Assembly (NCBI RefSeq): GCF_001302265.1
Contig: NZ_LHQM01000010.1
Span: forward strand, 176,593 to 240,592
Reading direction: 5' to 3'
Source of the DNA: Streptococcus phocae
GTDB taxonomy: Bacteria > Bacillota > Bacilli > Lactobacillales > Streptococcaceae
DNA: 64,000 nt
How positions within the stretch are numbered: the stretch's first letter is position 1; every line of letters starts with the position of its first letter. The translations under genes and the position numbers were made by a program. The notes beneath the pieces are model-generated. The model was not told where the DNA came from. It saw nothing but the letters and a program-made list of their open reading frames with translations, and made no database searches. Positions 30,343 to 38,506 of this stretch are shown here, in pieces.

Positions 30343-31086
30343 ATCTTAAAATCAAAGCGAAAACAATTTATTTTAGACAAGATAAAAAAAGAACAGTATG
30401 TGACAGTTGAGGACTTGGTCTCAGAGCTGGTCTCTTCAGAATCAACGATTAGAAGGGACTTAGACGAGCTTGAAAGTGAAGCAAAGCTGCGTCGTGTGCA
30501 TGGAGGCGCAGAACTGGTATCTCCACTTCAGGAGGAGCTGTCTAATCGTGAAAAATCAATCAAAAACAGTCAGTCTAAGCAAGCCATCGCGCAAAAAGCC
30601 TCAGACCTGATTTTTGATGATGACGTGTTGTTTATTGATGCTGGAACAACAACAGAATTTTTGCTTCCTTTTTTGGAACACAAAGAGGTGACTGTTGTGA
30701 CCAACTCTATCCATCATGCGGCTCGTCTAGTTGATATGGGGATTAGCACTATTATCATCGGTGGACACGTCAAACAAACCACAGATGCCAGTATTGGACA
30801 TGTTGCCGTTGAGCAAATCCAACAGCTCAACTTTGATAAGGCTTTTCTTGGGATGAATGCCATTGATGACACTTATTTAACAACACCCGACATGGAAGAA
30901 GCCATTATCAAACAAACTGTTATTGCGCATGCAACAGTCTCTTATGTTTTGGCAGATGCCACAAAGATTGGCAAAAAATCGTTTGTAAAAGTAGCTCCTA
31001 TTGACAAGGTTGTGATTGTTACAGAGGCTACTTCATCAGACATGTTAGCAAAGATAAAGGAACAGACAAAGGTGATTGACTTATGA
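30343..31086 (+). CDS. fruR: FruR, DeoR-family regulator of the fructose operon
   Basis: A DeoR-family repressor of about 247 residues. The winged helix is KRKQFILDKIKKEQYVTVEDLV, with SESTIRRDLDELE as recognition helix, then a sugar-phosphate sensing domain with DAGTTTEFLLPF. The start is uncertain. A strong AAAGGGGGTG ribosome-binding site ends 7 nt before an ATC codon (30343) in frame, and no ATG, GTG or TTG lies between. The only upstream canonical option is a TTG at 30322 that precedes the ribosome-binding site. I therefore place the start at ATC. It overlaps fruK by 4 nt. Confidence 0.85.
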   Translation: MLKSKRKQFILDKIKKEQYVTVEDLVSELVSSESTIRRDLDELESEAKLRRVHGGAELVSPLQEELSNREKSIKNSQSKQAIAQKASDLIFDDDVLFIDAGTTTEFLLPFLEHKEVTVVTNSIHHAARLVDMGISTIIIGGHVKQTTDASIGHVAVEQIQQLNFDKAFLGMNAIDDTYLTTPDMEEAIIKQTVIAHATVSYVLADATKIGKKSFVKVAPIDKVVIVTEATSSDMLAKIKEQTKVIDL

Positions 31087-31994
31087 TTTATACCGTAACC
31101 TTAAATCCTTCTATTGATTTTATTGTAAGACTGGACCAATTGACATTGGGCTCGGTTAATCGAATGGAAAGTGATGACAAATATGCTGGAGGTAAGGGCA
31201 TCAATGTGAGTCGCATGCTCCAACGATTAGGTATCACCAGTACAGCCACCGGTTTTTTAGGCGGTTTTACAGGACGTTTTATCCAAGACTACTTGGAGCA
31301 AGAAATGATTCGCACGCAATTTGTAGCTGTTGATCAAGACACACGCATCAATGTGAAGATCAAAGCGTCAGATGAAACAGAAATCAATGGCCAAGGACCA
31401 GTCATTTCAAAGCAGCAATTAACAGCCTTGAAAAATCAGCTGGCAGCAGTTGAGACAGGTGATATTGTCGTGTTTGCGGGCTCAGCACCTGCTAGCTTAG
31501 GCAATGGTATTTACAAGGAATTGATTGAACTGGTTAGGCAACAGGGGGCTGAAATCGTGTGTGATTTCGAAGGCCAAACCTTATTAGATGCTCTGGCTTA
31601 TCAGCCTTTACTGGTTAAGCCTAACAAAACAGAGTTAGAAGCTATTTTCAAGGTCACCTTACAGGACCTTGATGCCATAGAAGCTTGTGCAAGGCAACTT
31701 TTAGAGATGGGAGCCAAACAGGCACTCATATCTATGGCAGGAGACGGGGCCCTTCTGGTGACAAAAGAGGCGACTTATTTTGCAAAACCAATCACAGGAA
31801 AGGTCAAAAACTCTGTTGGGGCAGGGGACTCTATGGTTGCTGGTTTTACAGGAGAATTTGCCCTGCATAAAGACCCTATTGAGGCTTTAAAATGGGGAGT
31901 GGTTTGTGGAACAGCAACAGCTTTTTCAGATGATTTAGCGACGATTGATGACATCACAAAACTATATGCTAAAGTTGAGGTAGAAAAACGATGA
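31083..31994 (+). CDS. fruK: FruK, 1-phosphofructokinase
   Basis: A 303-residue PfkB-family sugar kinase that phosphorylates fructose-1-phosphate to fructose-1,6-bisphosphate. The first signature is GGKGINVSRMLQRLG (about residues 37-51), the second NSVGAGDSMVAGFTGEF with the catalytic Asp (about residues 242-258). It overlaps fruR and fruA by 4 nt each. The tagatose-6-phosphate kinase LacC is a close relative, but the PTS partner makes FruK the better call. Confidence 0.95.
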   Translation: MIYTVTLNPSIDFIVRLDQLTLGSVNRMESDDKYAGGKGINVSRMLQRLGITSTATGFLGGFTGRFIQDYLEQEMIRTQFVAVDQDTRINVKIKASDETEINGQGPVISKQQLTALKNQLAAVETGDIVVFAGSAPASLGNGIYKELIELVRQQGAEIVCDFEGQTLLDALAYQPLLVKPNKTELEAIFKVTLQDLDAIEACARQLLEMGAKQALISMAGDGALLVTKEATYFAKPITGKVKNSVGAGDSMVAGFTGEFALHKDPIEALKWGVVCGTATAFSDDLATIDDITKLYAKVEVEKR

Positions 31995-33943
31995 CGATTC
32001 AAGAATTATTACAAAAAAAATTGATGTTGCTTGATTTAAAAGCAACGACAAAAGAAGATGCCATTGATGAGATGATTTCTCAATTGGTAGCTGAACATGT
32101 TGTCTCAGACTTTGAGGGCTTCAAAGCAGGGATTATGGCTCGCGAGGCTCAGACGTCTACAGGTCTTGGTGATGGGATTGCCATGCCGCATAGTAAAAAT
32201 AAAGCAGTGCAAAAAGCCAGTGTTTTATTTGCAAAGTCCCAATCAGGTGTTGATTATGAAGCATTGGATGGGCAACCGACAGACCTATTTTTCATGATTG
32301 CTGCGCCAGATGGCGCCAACGAAACGCACCTTGCTGCCCTTGCAGAGTTGTCCAAATACTTGTTAAAAGATGGCTTTGCAGATCAGTTACGTGCGGCAAG
32401 CACTCCTGAACAAGTCCTTGCTGTTTTTGATGCGGTTTCAAATGACAAGGCAAGCACCGAACCAACAGCAAATCAGACAGATTTTATCGTTGCAGTAACA
32501 GCATGCACAACAGGCATTGCCCATACTTACATGGCAGAAGAAGCTTTGAAAAAACAAGCATCGCAAATGGGTATTGGTATTAAAGTGGAAACCAATGGTG
32601 CTTCAGGTGTAGGCAACCGCCTGACGGCTACAGATATCAAAGCTGCTAAAGGTGTTATTATTGCAGCTGACAAGGCCGTTGACATGGACCGCTTTGATGG
32701 CAAGCAAGTGGTGATTCGCCCTGTGGCAGATGGGATTAAAAAAAGCGAGGAATTGATTGCTCTTATCCTAGGCAATAAAGGACATACCCATCAAGCTAAC
32801 TCAAAGATCCCTCCAGCAGATAGCAAGACTGACAAAGCAGGTGTCGGCAGCGCCTTTTACAAACACCTGATGAGTGGCGTTTCACAAATGTTGCCATTTG
32901 TTATTGGTGGTGGTATCATGATTGCTCTAGCTTTCTTGCTAGATAACATGCTTGGCGTGCCCAAAGACCAACTTGGAAATTTAGGTTCTTATCATGAAAT
33001 AGCTGCTATTTTTATGAAAATTGGAGGCGCAGCTTTCTCCTTTATGCTACCAGTTTTAGCAGGTTACATTGCTTATTCTATTGCTGAAAAACCGGGATTG
33101 GTGGCAGGTTTTGTGGCAGGAGCGATTGCGTCTAGTGGACTTGCCTTTGGAAAGGTGCCTTTTGCCTCAGGAGGCACAGCAAGCCTGTCCTTAGAAGGTG
33201 TCCCATCAGGATTTTTAGGTGCCTTGGTCGGTGGCTTCTTAGCCGGTGGCGTCATCCTTGCACTTCGTCGACTATTAGCAGGATTACCTCGCTCATTAGA
33301 GGGAGTTAAGTCAATTCTGCTCTATCCTCTCTTGGGGGTATTGATTACAGGCTTTATGATGCTTCTGGTCAATATTCCAATGGCAGCAATCAATACAGGA
33401 CTCAATCAGTTTCTCCAAGGCTTATCAGGTAGTTCAGCCGTTTTAATGGGCCTACTTGTTGGCGGAATGATGGCAGTTGATATGGGAGGGCCTGTCAACA
33501 AAGCTGCCTATGTTTTTGGAACAGGAACACTTGCAGCGACCGTAGCTAATGGCGGGTCTGTCGTTATGGCAGCTGTTATGGCAGGTGGAATGGTACCACC
33601 TTTAGCCGTTTTTGTAGCGACATTATTATTCAAAGAAAAATTCACTCAAGAAGAGCGTGAATCAGGATTGAGTAACATTGTAATGGGCTTATCCTTTATC
33701 ACAGAAGGCGCGATTCCTTTTGGTGCAGCAGATCCAGCACGTGCTTTGCCAAGCTTTATCGCTGGTTCGGCACTAACAGGTGCTTTGGTTGGATTTTCAG
33801 GAATCAAATTAATGGCTCCTCACGGCGGGATTTTCGTCATTGCCTTGACAAGCAACCCGCTCTTTTATCTTGTTTTTGTGGCCATAGGAGCACTTGTGTC
33901 AGGAATCCTTTTTGGTGCTTTACGTAAAAAATCATTAACATAA
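31991..33943 (+). CDS. fruA: FruA, fructose-specific PTS enzyme IIABC
   Basis: A 650-residue three-domain permease importing fructose as fructose-1-phosphate. EIIA spans residues about 1-150, with phosphohistidine in GIAMPHSKN. EIIB spans about 165-265, with phosphocysteine in AVTACTTGIAHTYMA. EIIC (about 290-645) is membrane-embedded and includes MGGPVNKAAYVFG and EGAIPFGAADP. All three domains are intact. It is translationally coupled to fruK. Confidence 0.96.
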   Translation: MTIQELLQKKLMLLDLKATTKEDAIDEMISQLVAEHVVSDFEGFKAGIMAREAQTSTGLGDGIAMPHSKNKAVQKASVLFAKSQSGVDYEALDGQPTDLFFMIAAPDGANETHLAALAELSKYLLKDGFADQLRAASTPEQVLAVFDAVSNDKASTEPTANQTDFIVAVTACTTGIAHTYMAEEALKKQASQMGIGIKVETNGASGVGNRLTATDIKAAKGVIIAADKAVDMDRFDGKQVVIRPVADGIKKSEELIALILGNKGHTHQANSKIPPADSKTDKAGVGSAFYKHLMSGVSQMLPFVIGGGIMIALAFLLDNMLGVPKDQLGNLGSYHEIAAIFMKIGGAAFSFMLPVLAGYIAYSIAEKPGLVAGFVAGAIASSGLAFGKVPFASGGTASLSLEGVPSGFLGALVGGFLAGGVILALRRLLAGLPRSLEGVKSILLYPLLGVLITGFMMLLVNIPMAAINTGLNQFLQGLSGSSAVLMGLLVGGMMAVDMGGPVNKAAYVFGTGTLAATVANGGSVVMAAVMAGGMVPPLAVFVATLLFKEKFTQEERESGLSNIVMGLSFITEGAIPFGAADPARALPSFIAGSALTGALVGFSGIKLMAPHGGIFVIALTSNPLFYLVFVAIGALVSGILFGALRKKSLT

Positions 33944-33950
33944 TATCGTT

Positions 33951-33984
33951 AAAAAACTAAAATCTGTAAGGTTTTAGTTTTTTT
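33951..33984 (+). terminator. fru operon terminator
   Basis: AAAAAACTAAAA pairs with TTTTAGTTTTTT around a 9-nt loop; the T-run abuts the extended -10 of the next gene. Confidence 0.85.
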
Positions 33985-34025
33985 GATATACTAAAATGAA
34001 TAACAATCGTAAAGGAAGCCATCTT

Positions 34026-34625
34026 TTGAAGAAGAAAAAAAGGACACGAAACACTCAATCACCTTCCAACAACCTGGTCGTTTGGTTATTGGTGGGAAAT
34101 GCTCTCTTGACCTTATGGAGTTTGCAGATGGGGAGAAAAGCTCTAACCCCCTATGCAACTAGTAATACCACGGCCTTTATCAGTCAGGTGAGCCATTCTG
34201 CCCAAGCTGTAGCTCAAAAACATCGGCTCTATAGTTCTGTCATGCTGGCACAGGCTATTTTGGAGTCTAATAATGGCCAATCTCAGCTTAGTCAAAAGCC
34301 CTACTATAATTTTTTTGGCATCAAGGGCAATCACCAAGGACGTTCGGTCATTTTACCAACGCTTGAAGACGATGGACACGGAAATTTGTATCAGATTGAT
34401 GCCGCTTTTCGATCCTATGGTGATATGGTAGCGGGCTTTAAAGATTATGCCGATGTGTTACAAGATCCTCTGTATCAGCAGACCCACAAGCAGCCAATGT
34501 CATCATATCAGCAGGCCACTGCAGCACTAACAGGCACCTATGCAACTGATACGTCTTATGGCAATAAGTTAAATGACCTTATTGAAATCTATCAGTTGAC
34601 TTACTTTGATGGCCCTATGAAATAG
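34026..34625 (+). CDS. GH73 endo-beta-N-acetylglucosaminidase, membrane-anchored (first of tandem pair)
   Basis: The start is TTG 34026, with AAAGGAAG at 34011-34018. The ATG at 33996 lies at the expected transcription start (extended -10 TGATATACT ends at 33992) and has no ribosome-binding site. The roughly 199-residue protein has a Lys/Arg-rich N-terminus, one membrane segment and a GH73 (LytG/FlgJ-like) domain. Its catalytic-Glu region is AQAILESNNGQSQLSQKPYYNFFGIKG. It hydrolyses peptidoglycan glycan strands outside the cell. The next gene is a paralogue. Confidence 0.85.
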   Translation: MKKKKRTRNTQSPSNNLVVWLLVGNALLTLWSLQMGRKALTPYATSNTTAFISQVSHSAQAVAQKHRLYSSVMLAQAILESNNGQSQLSQKPYYNFFGIKGNHQGRSVILPTLEDDGHGNLYQIDAAFRSYGDMVAGFKDYADVLQDPLYQQTHKQPMSSYQQATAALTGTYATDTSYGNKLNDLIEIYQLTYFDGPMK

Positions 34626-34713
34626 TTATCCACAGTTTTTAGCAGTTATAGCGGAGAAATATGTCGATTTAAAGACAAAGATATCAATATGATTAAATTA
34701 TCTGTGGATAACT
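34624..34713. promoter_or_regulatory. Pair of perfect DnaA boxes in inverted orientation
   Basis: TTATCCACA at 34626-34634 and its reverse complement TGTGGATAA at 34703-34711 are both exact DnaA-box consensus. The match extends to a 12-nt perfect inverted repeat (34624-34635 and 34702-34713). They flank the roughly 70-nt core of the space between the two glucosaminidase genes. The second box lies at the -35 position of the next promoter. Confidence 0.75.
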
Positions 34714-34731
34714 CAAATAATGAAAAGCTTG

Positions 34732-34740
34732 TGCTATAAT
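34732..34740 (+). promoter_or_regulatory. Extended -10 promoter of second glucosaminidase
   Basis: TGCTATAAT (34732-34740) is an extended -10. The -35 position (about 34712-34717) has no consensus hexamer and is adjacent to the DnaA box. Confidence 0.7.
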
Positions 34741-34777
34741 AAAGTTATAACAATGAAAAATAAAGGATAATATAATA

Positions 34778-35485
34778 ATGATGATAAAAAAAGGTAAGTG
34801 GATGCTTATCAGTCTTTTTGCGCTAGCAGCGTGTTTAGGCATATATAGTTCCGCTAAACAATCTCCTCGGAAACAAAACGTTTCAGCAGAAACCGTTTCA
34901 CAATCTCCTAGACAAGCTTTTATTAGCCAAATCGGAGAAACTGCTAGAATGATTGCTAATGAACGTGACTTGTATGCGTCAGTGATGATTGCTCAAGCCA
35001 TCTTGGAATCTAGCAATGGGCAATCTGGCTTGAGCCAGGCGCCTTACTATAACTTTTTTGGTATCAAGGGCGCCTACAACGGCGCTTCAGTAGTGATGAC
35101 AACTTGGGAAGATGATGGTGCTGGGAATCCTTATGTGATTGATCAAGCCTTTCGCGCTTACCCAACAATTTCAGACTCTTTAAATGACTACGCTAACTTG
35201 CTAAATGCGGACATCTATGCTGGCGCTAGAAGGTCCAACACCTTGTCTTATCAAGATGCTACGGCAGCTTTGACAGGACTATACGCCACAGACACAAGTT
35301 ATAACCTTAAGTTAAACAGCATTATCGAAACTTATGGTTTGACTGCTTACGATATGGTGAGTCCGGCAGCTCAACCAGCAGGTGCAACTTCACAAGCTAC
35401 TGTTTGGAATCCACATCGCCTAAGTTACACAGACGCTTACACATTAGAAGTAGACAACGCTTGGGCTGCTAGAATGCAGAACTAA
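34778..35485 (+). CDS. GH73 endo-beta-N-acetylglucosaminidase (second of tandem pair)
   Basis: A 235-residue paralogue of the upstream gene. The N-terminal hydrophobic segment (residues about 7-25) is a signal peptide or anchor. The GH73 domain has the same catalytic stretch AQAILESSNGQSGLSQAPYYNFFGIKG, then LTGLYATDTSYNLKLN. A C-terminal extension of about 40 residues is absent from the first copy. The two are clearly related by duplication but differ at many residues. Preceded by AAAGGA and its own extended -10 promoter. Confidence 0.87.
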   Translation: MMIKKGKWMLISLFALAACLGIYSSAKQSPRKQNVSAETVSQSPRQAFISQIGETARMIANERDLYASVMIAQAILESSNGQSGLSQAPYYNFFGIKGAYNGASVVMTTWEDDGAGNPYVIDQAFRAYPTISDSLNDYANLLNADIYAGARRSNTLSYQDATAALTGLYATDTSYNLKLNSIIETYGLTAYDMVSPAAQPAGATSQATVWNPHRLSYTDAYTLEVDNAWAARMQN

Positions 35486-35486
35486 G

Positions 35487-35525
35487 ACACATAAAAAAAG
35501 ACCAATCTGGTCTTTTTTTATGTGT
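35487..35525. terminator. Bidirectional terminator
   Basis: A perfect inverted repeat with an 18-nt arm on each side and a 3-nt centre, between convergent genes; A- and T-runs lie inside the arms. Confidence 0.88.
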
Positions 35526-37177
35526 TAAAGTTGCCTCATGGCTTTGATTTTTTCCTCAGTAGGAGTGACGCGAAGCGTTTTTTGTCCCGTGTAGGTAACA
35601 AAACCAGGTTTGGCACCACTTGGTTTGTGTAATTTTTTGGCTTCAATCATGTCGACTTGAACCAAATTGGAGAGCTTAGCCTTTGAAAAATAAGCAGCTA
35701 GTTCAGCAGCATCTGTTTTGACCTCATCGCTAGGGTTAAGGTTATCTTTGATGATGACATGGCTACCAGGGATGTCTTTGGCATGAAACCAAAGTTCTCC
35801 TCTTTTAGCCATTTTAAAGGTAAGTTCATCATTTTGCAGGTTATTGCGCCCAACCATAATAATGGTTTTACCGTCTGAAGCAAGGTATTGCTCAGGTTTT
35901 TTGCGCTTATGACGTTTATCACGGGTACGCCCTTTAATAAATCCTGATTGGATCAATTCTTCACGGATGTCTTCAATCTCGTCAATGCTAGCGCGTGATA
36001 GGTTGTATTCTACGCTTTCAAAATAAGCAATGGCTTGCTTGGTATCTTCCATTAACTTGCTTAAATGCTTAACAGCTTCTTTTAATTTGTGGTATTTTTT
36101 GAAATAGCGTTGAGCATTTTGGTTTGGGGTTAATGCCTTATCTAAGGCGATGGTAATGATCTCACCGGTATAGTAATTATCAAGCTCAACAGCTTCCTTA
36201 TTGTTTGGAACACGATTGAGATAAGTTGTCAACAATTCTCCTTTTTGGCGAAAGTCTTCTGCCTTATCGGTTGCTTCGAGTTCGGCTTCTTGCTTGGCTA
36301 ATTTATTTCTGTTTTTATCTAATTCATTTTGAATGCGATGAATCAAATCACTAGCCTGCTGGTTGATACGGTCTCTTTCAGCCTTGTCTTGGTAAAAGTG
36401 GTCTAGCAACTGTGACAGGTTTTCAAAGTCTTTCTGACTATCAGTAAAAATCGTTGGAGCAAAGGATTTTTGGGTTAAGTTTGGAGCGGTTGGTGCGGCA
36501 AAGAAGTTTCTAAACCGTTTTAATTTATCCGTTGTCAACAGCTGTACTAATTCTTGTGCGGTATCTCTGCCCAAACCTTGAAACTGGTTTTGTAAATTTT
36601 TGACAGATAATTCTTGGGTCTGTAAAATCTCAAATAATTGGATATCTGATATCGTAAAAGGATTAACGGCATCGGTCTTAGGAGGTTCGATATAGTTAGA
36701 ACCAGGAAGAATGGTGCGGTAGGAGTTTTGAGAAAAGCCCACATGCTTAATAGATTCGATGATTTTATTTTCATGGCGATCCACAAGGATAATGTTGCTG
36801 TGCTTGCCCATGATTTCAATAATCAACGTCGTCTTGATGGCATCGCCGATTTCATTTTTATTAGACACGGTCATTTCGATAATGCGATCGTTGTCTACCT
36901 GCTCAAAAGCCTCTATAATAGCGCCTTGCAGGTATTTTCGCATAATCATAGTGAAGGTATTTGGGGTTTGGGGATTTTGAAACTCCGCTTGGGTGAGTTG
37001 GAGGCGTCCAAAAACAGGGTGTGCGGAAATAAGCAATTTGTAATTTTGTCTGTTATTGCGAATTGTGAGAACCAATTCACGCTCAAAGGGTTGATTTACT
37101 TTTTGAATCCGTCCATTAAGAAGCGCTGTTTGAAGTTCCTGAGTTAAGTGATGTAAGAAAAAGCCGTCAAAAGACAT
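35525..37177 (-). CDS. rqcH: RqcH/FbpA (Fbp54, PavA-type) NFACT protein
   Basis: A 550-residue NFACT-domain protein. The start is ATG 37177, with AAGGAGA upstream; an upstream in-frame ATG at 37252 is not supported. The order is NFACT-N (residues 1-270), a long coiled coil (about 275-430) and the C-terminal NFACT-R region with ELWFHAKDIPGSHVIIKDN. Known as fibronectin-binding Fbp54/PavA in streptococci. In Firmicutes the family acts in ribosome quality control by adding alanine tails to stalled chains. It has no signal peptide, which fits an intracellular role. Confidence 0.93.
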   Translation of the reverse strand: MSFDGFFLHHLTQELQTALLNGRIQKVNQPFERELVLTIRNNRQNYKLLISAHPVFGRLQLTQAEFQNPQTPNTFTMIMRKYLQGAIIEAFEQVDNDRIIEMTVSNKNEIGDAIKTTLIIEIMGKHSNIILVDRHENKIIESIKHVGFSQNSYRTILPGSNYIEPPKTDAVNPFTISDIQLFEILQTQELSVKNLQNQFQGLGRDTAQELVQLLTTDKLKRFRNFFAAPTAPNLTQKSFAPTIFTDSQKDFENLSQLLDHFYQDKAERDRINQQASDLIHRIQNELDKNRNKLAKQEAELEATDKAEDFRQKGELLTTYLNRVPNNKEAVELDNYYTGEIITIALDKALTPNQNAQRYFKKYHKLKEAVKHLSKLMEDTKQAIAYFESVEYNLSRASIDEIEDIREELIQSGFIKGRTRDKRHKRKKPEQYLASDGKTIIMVGRNNLQNDELTFKMAKRGELWFHAKDIPGSHVIIKDNLNPSDEVKTDAAELAAYFSKAKLSNLVQVDMIEAKKLHKPSGAKPGFVTYTGQKTLRVTPTEEKIKAMRQL

Positions 37178-37262
37178 GGTTTCTCCTTTCTGATTTCTAA
37201 TTCTTTCATTATACCATAATTGGGAGGTGAAACCTACGAACACGGTAGACAAAACGGGTCAT

Positions 37263-37290
37263 AAAAAAGCTCTCCTTTTTAAGAAGAGCT
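37263..37290 (-). terminator. Terminator of the secreted nuclease gene
   Basis: AGCTCT/AGAGCT stem followed on the minus strand by a T-run. Confidence 0.75.
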
Positions 37291-37304
37291 AGTAGTGGTT
37301 CTTG

Positions 37305-38288
37305 TTAGTCTTGAGATTCTCTTTTAGAATGGTGTTTTCCTGAAGCGATAGCTTCATCTTCACTGATAGTGACCACGTTTGCAAAAGTGGTGCTGGCTGG
37401 CATGTTGATTTTATGGTACCAATAAACCTTTGAGCGACCGTTTCGTGTGACATGAACCTCTCGGCTAGTGTCAATTTGAGGTGCTGTATCAGTATCAACA
37501 GCTGGGTCAGTGGCTGGCGCAGCAACTGGAGGGGTCTCTTGTTTGAGTAATTCCTCAAGTAAGAGTCCTGTTTTGTAGTCGATCACAGCTAATGGCGATT
37601 GATTGTTTAAGGTGACTGTAGTGACACCGTAGTTATCAGTGACTTCCAGACCGCCTCCTAAGCGAATGTCTAGGAGTTGCCCGTTATGATCAATACCAAC
37701 GTATTGAAGGTCAACGCTGGTTGGAACGAGGTTATCTGAGTCATAGTTGGCGGTTACTTTGTAATCTAGGATAAAGTTTGGGTGAAGTGCTAGCCATGAG
37801 TCTAGTCGGTTTTCATAATACAACATTCCTTCAGGATTGCTGTCGCTAAAACCAGTGTTCAGGTAGGCTGTCATGGTAGCTAAGTTTTTAGCCTCATTAT
37901 TTAAGCCACTGAATTGATACCCAATGAGATGTCCACGATTCATCAACCAGCTTTTCGTGCCTCTGGCATTTGTGACATGGTAATTGTGCCAGCCGGCTGG
38001 TGAATGGTGCAATAATTTGCGCTTAATGGTAGGCTCTTGTGCATCTTTAAGTTGGATATGAGCGAAGGTTGCTCGTTCTAGGGCATCTAGTTCACCAAGC
38101 ACTAGCTGACGTTGATCAGTTAGTGGCAAAATCTTTGGCGATTGCTCGCTTTCGTGTTGCGTGATGGTGTGAGTAGTGGACTCGTATGTGCGTGTCTTAG
38201 AGGCATCTACCAGAGATGTCAGGCTAAGGAGTGACCATACTAGTGTTAAAAACAAAACTGTTTTTTTCTTTTGAATCGTTAATGTCAT
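37305..38288 (-). CDS. Secreted DNA/RNA non-specific endonuclease (streptodornase-like)
   Basis: A 327-residue protein with a signal peptide (residues about 1-29, ending VDA). The nuclease domain has the catalytic motif MNRGHLIGYQFSGLNNEAKNL (about residues 116-136, catalytic His in RGH), and a conserved Asn-rich region PEGMLYYENRLDSWL. A proline/alanine/aspartate-rich linker (about 255-272) leads to a 45-residue basic C-terminal module (HVTRNGRSKVYWYHK...). No LPXTG anchor is present. It probably degrades extracellular DNA. The closest family is EndA/streptodornase; the exact allele is not assignable. Confidence 0.85.
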   Translation of the reverse strand: MTLTIQKKKTVLFLTLVWSLLSLTSLVDASKTRTYESTTHTITQHESEQSPKILPLTDQRQLVLGELDALERATFAHIQLKDAQEPTIKRKLLHHSPAGWHNYHVTNARGTKSWLMNRGHLIGYQFSGLNNEAKNLATMTAYLNTGFSDSNPEGMLYYENRLDSWLALHPNFILDYKVTANYDSDNLVPTSVDLQYVGIDHNGQLLDIRLGGGLEVTDNYGVTTVTLNNQSPLAVIDYKTGLLLEELLKQETPPVAAPATDPAVDTDTAPQIDTSREVHVTRNGRSKVYWYHKINMPASTTFANVVTISEDEAIASGKHHSKRESQD

Positions 38289-38506
38289 TGATTAACTTTC
38301 TAAACAGCTTTTTTAGTGAATCAGTCCTTACACCTCACCCTCAGTTTAACATGTTTAGAGATAAAAAGACAGAATCGCGATTGGCGTGTTCAGATCAATC
38401 AAGCGTTTTGCCCGTCTCTGATAGCTTTTTTTGTTACAATAGTAACAAGTAAATTAGCAAGGGCATTGCTCTTTAGAGTTAGTGTTCTTTAAGCGGAGGA
38501 AAACAG

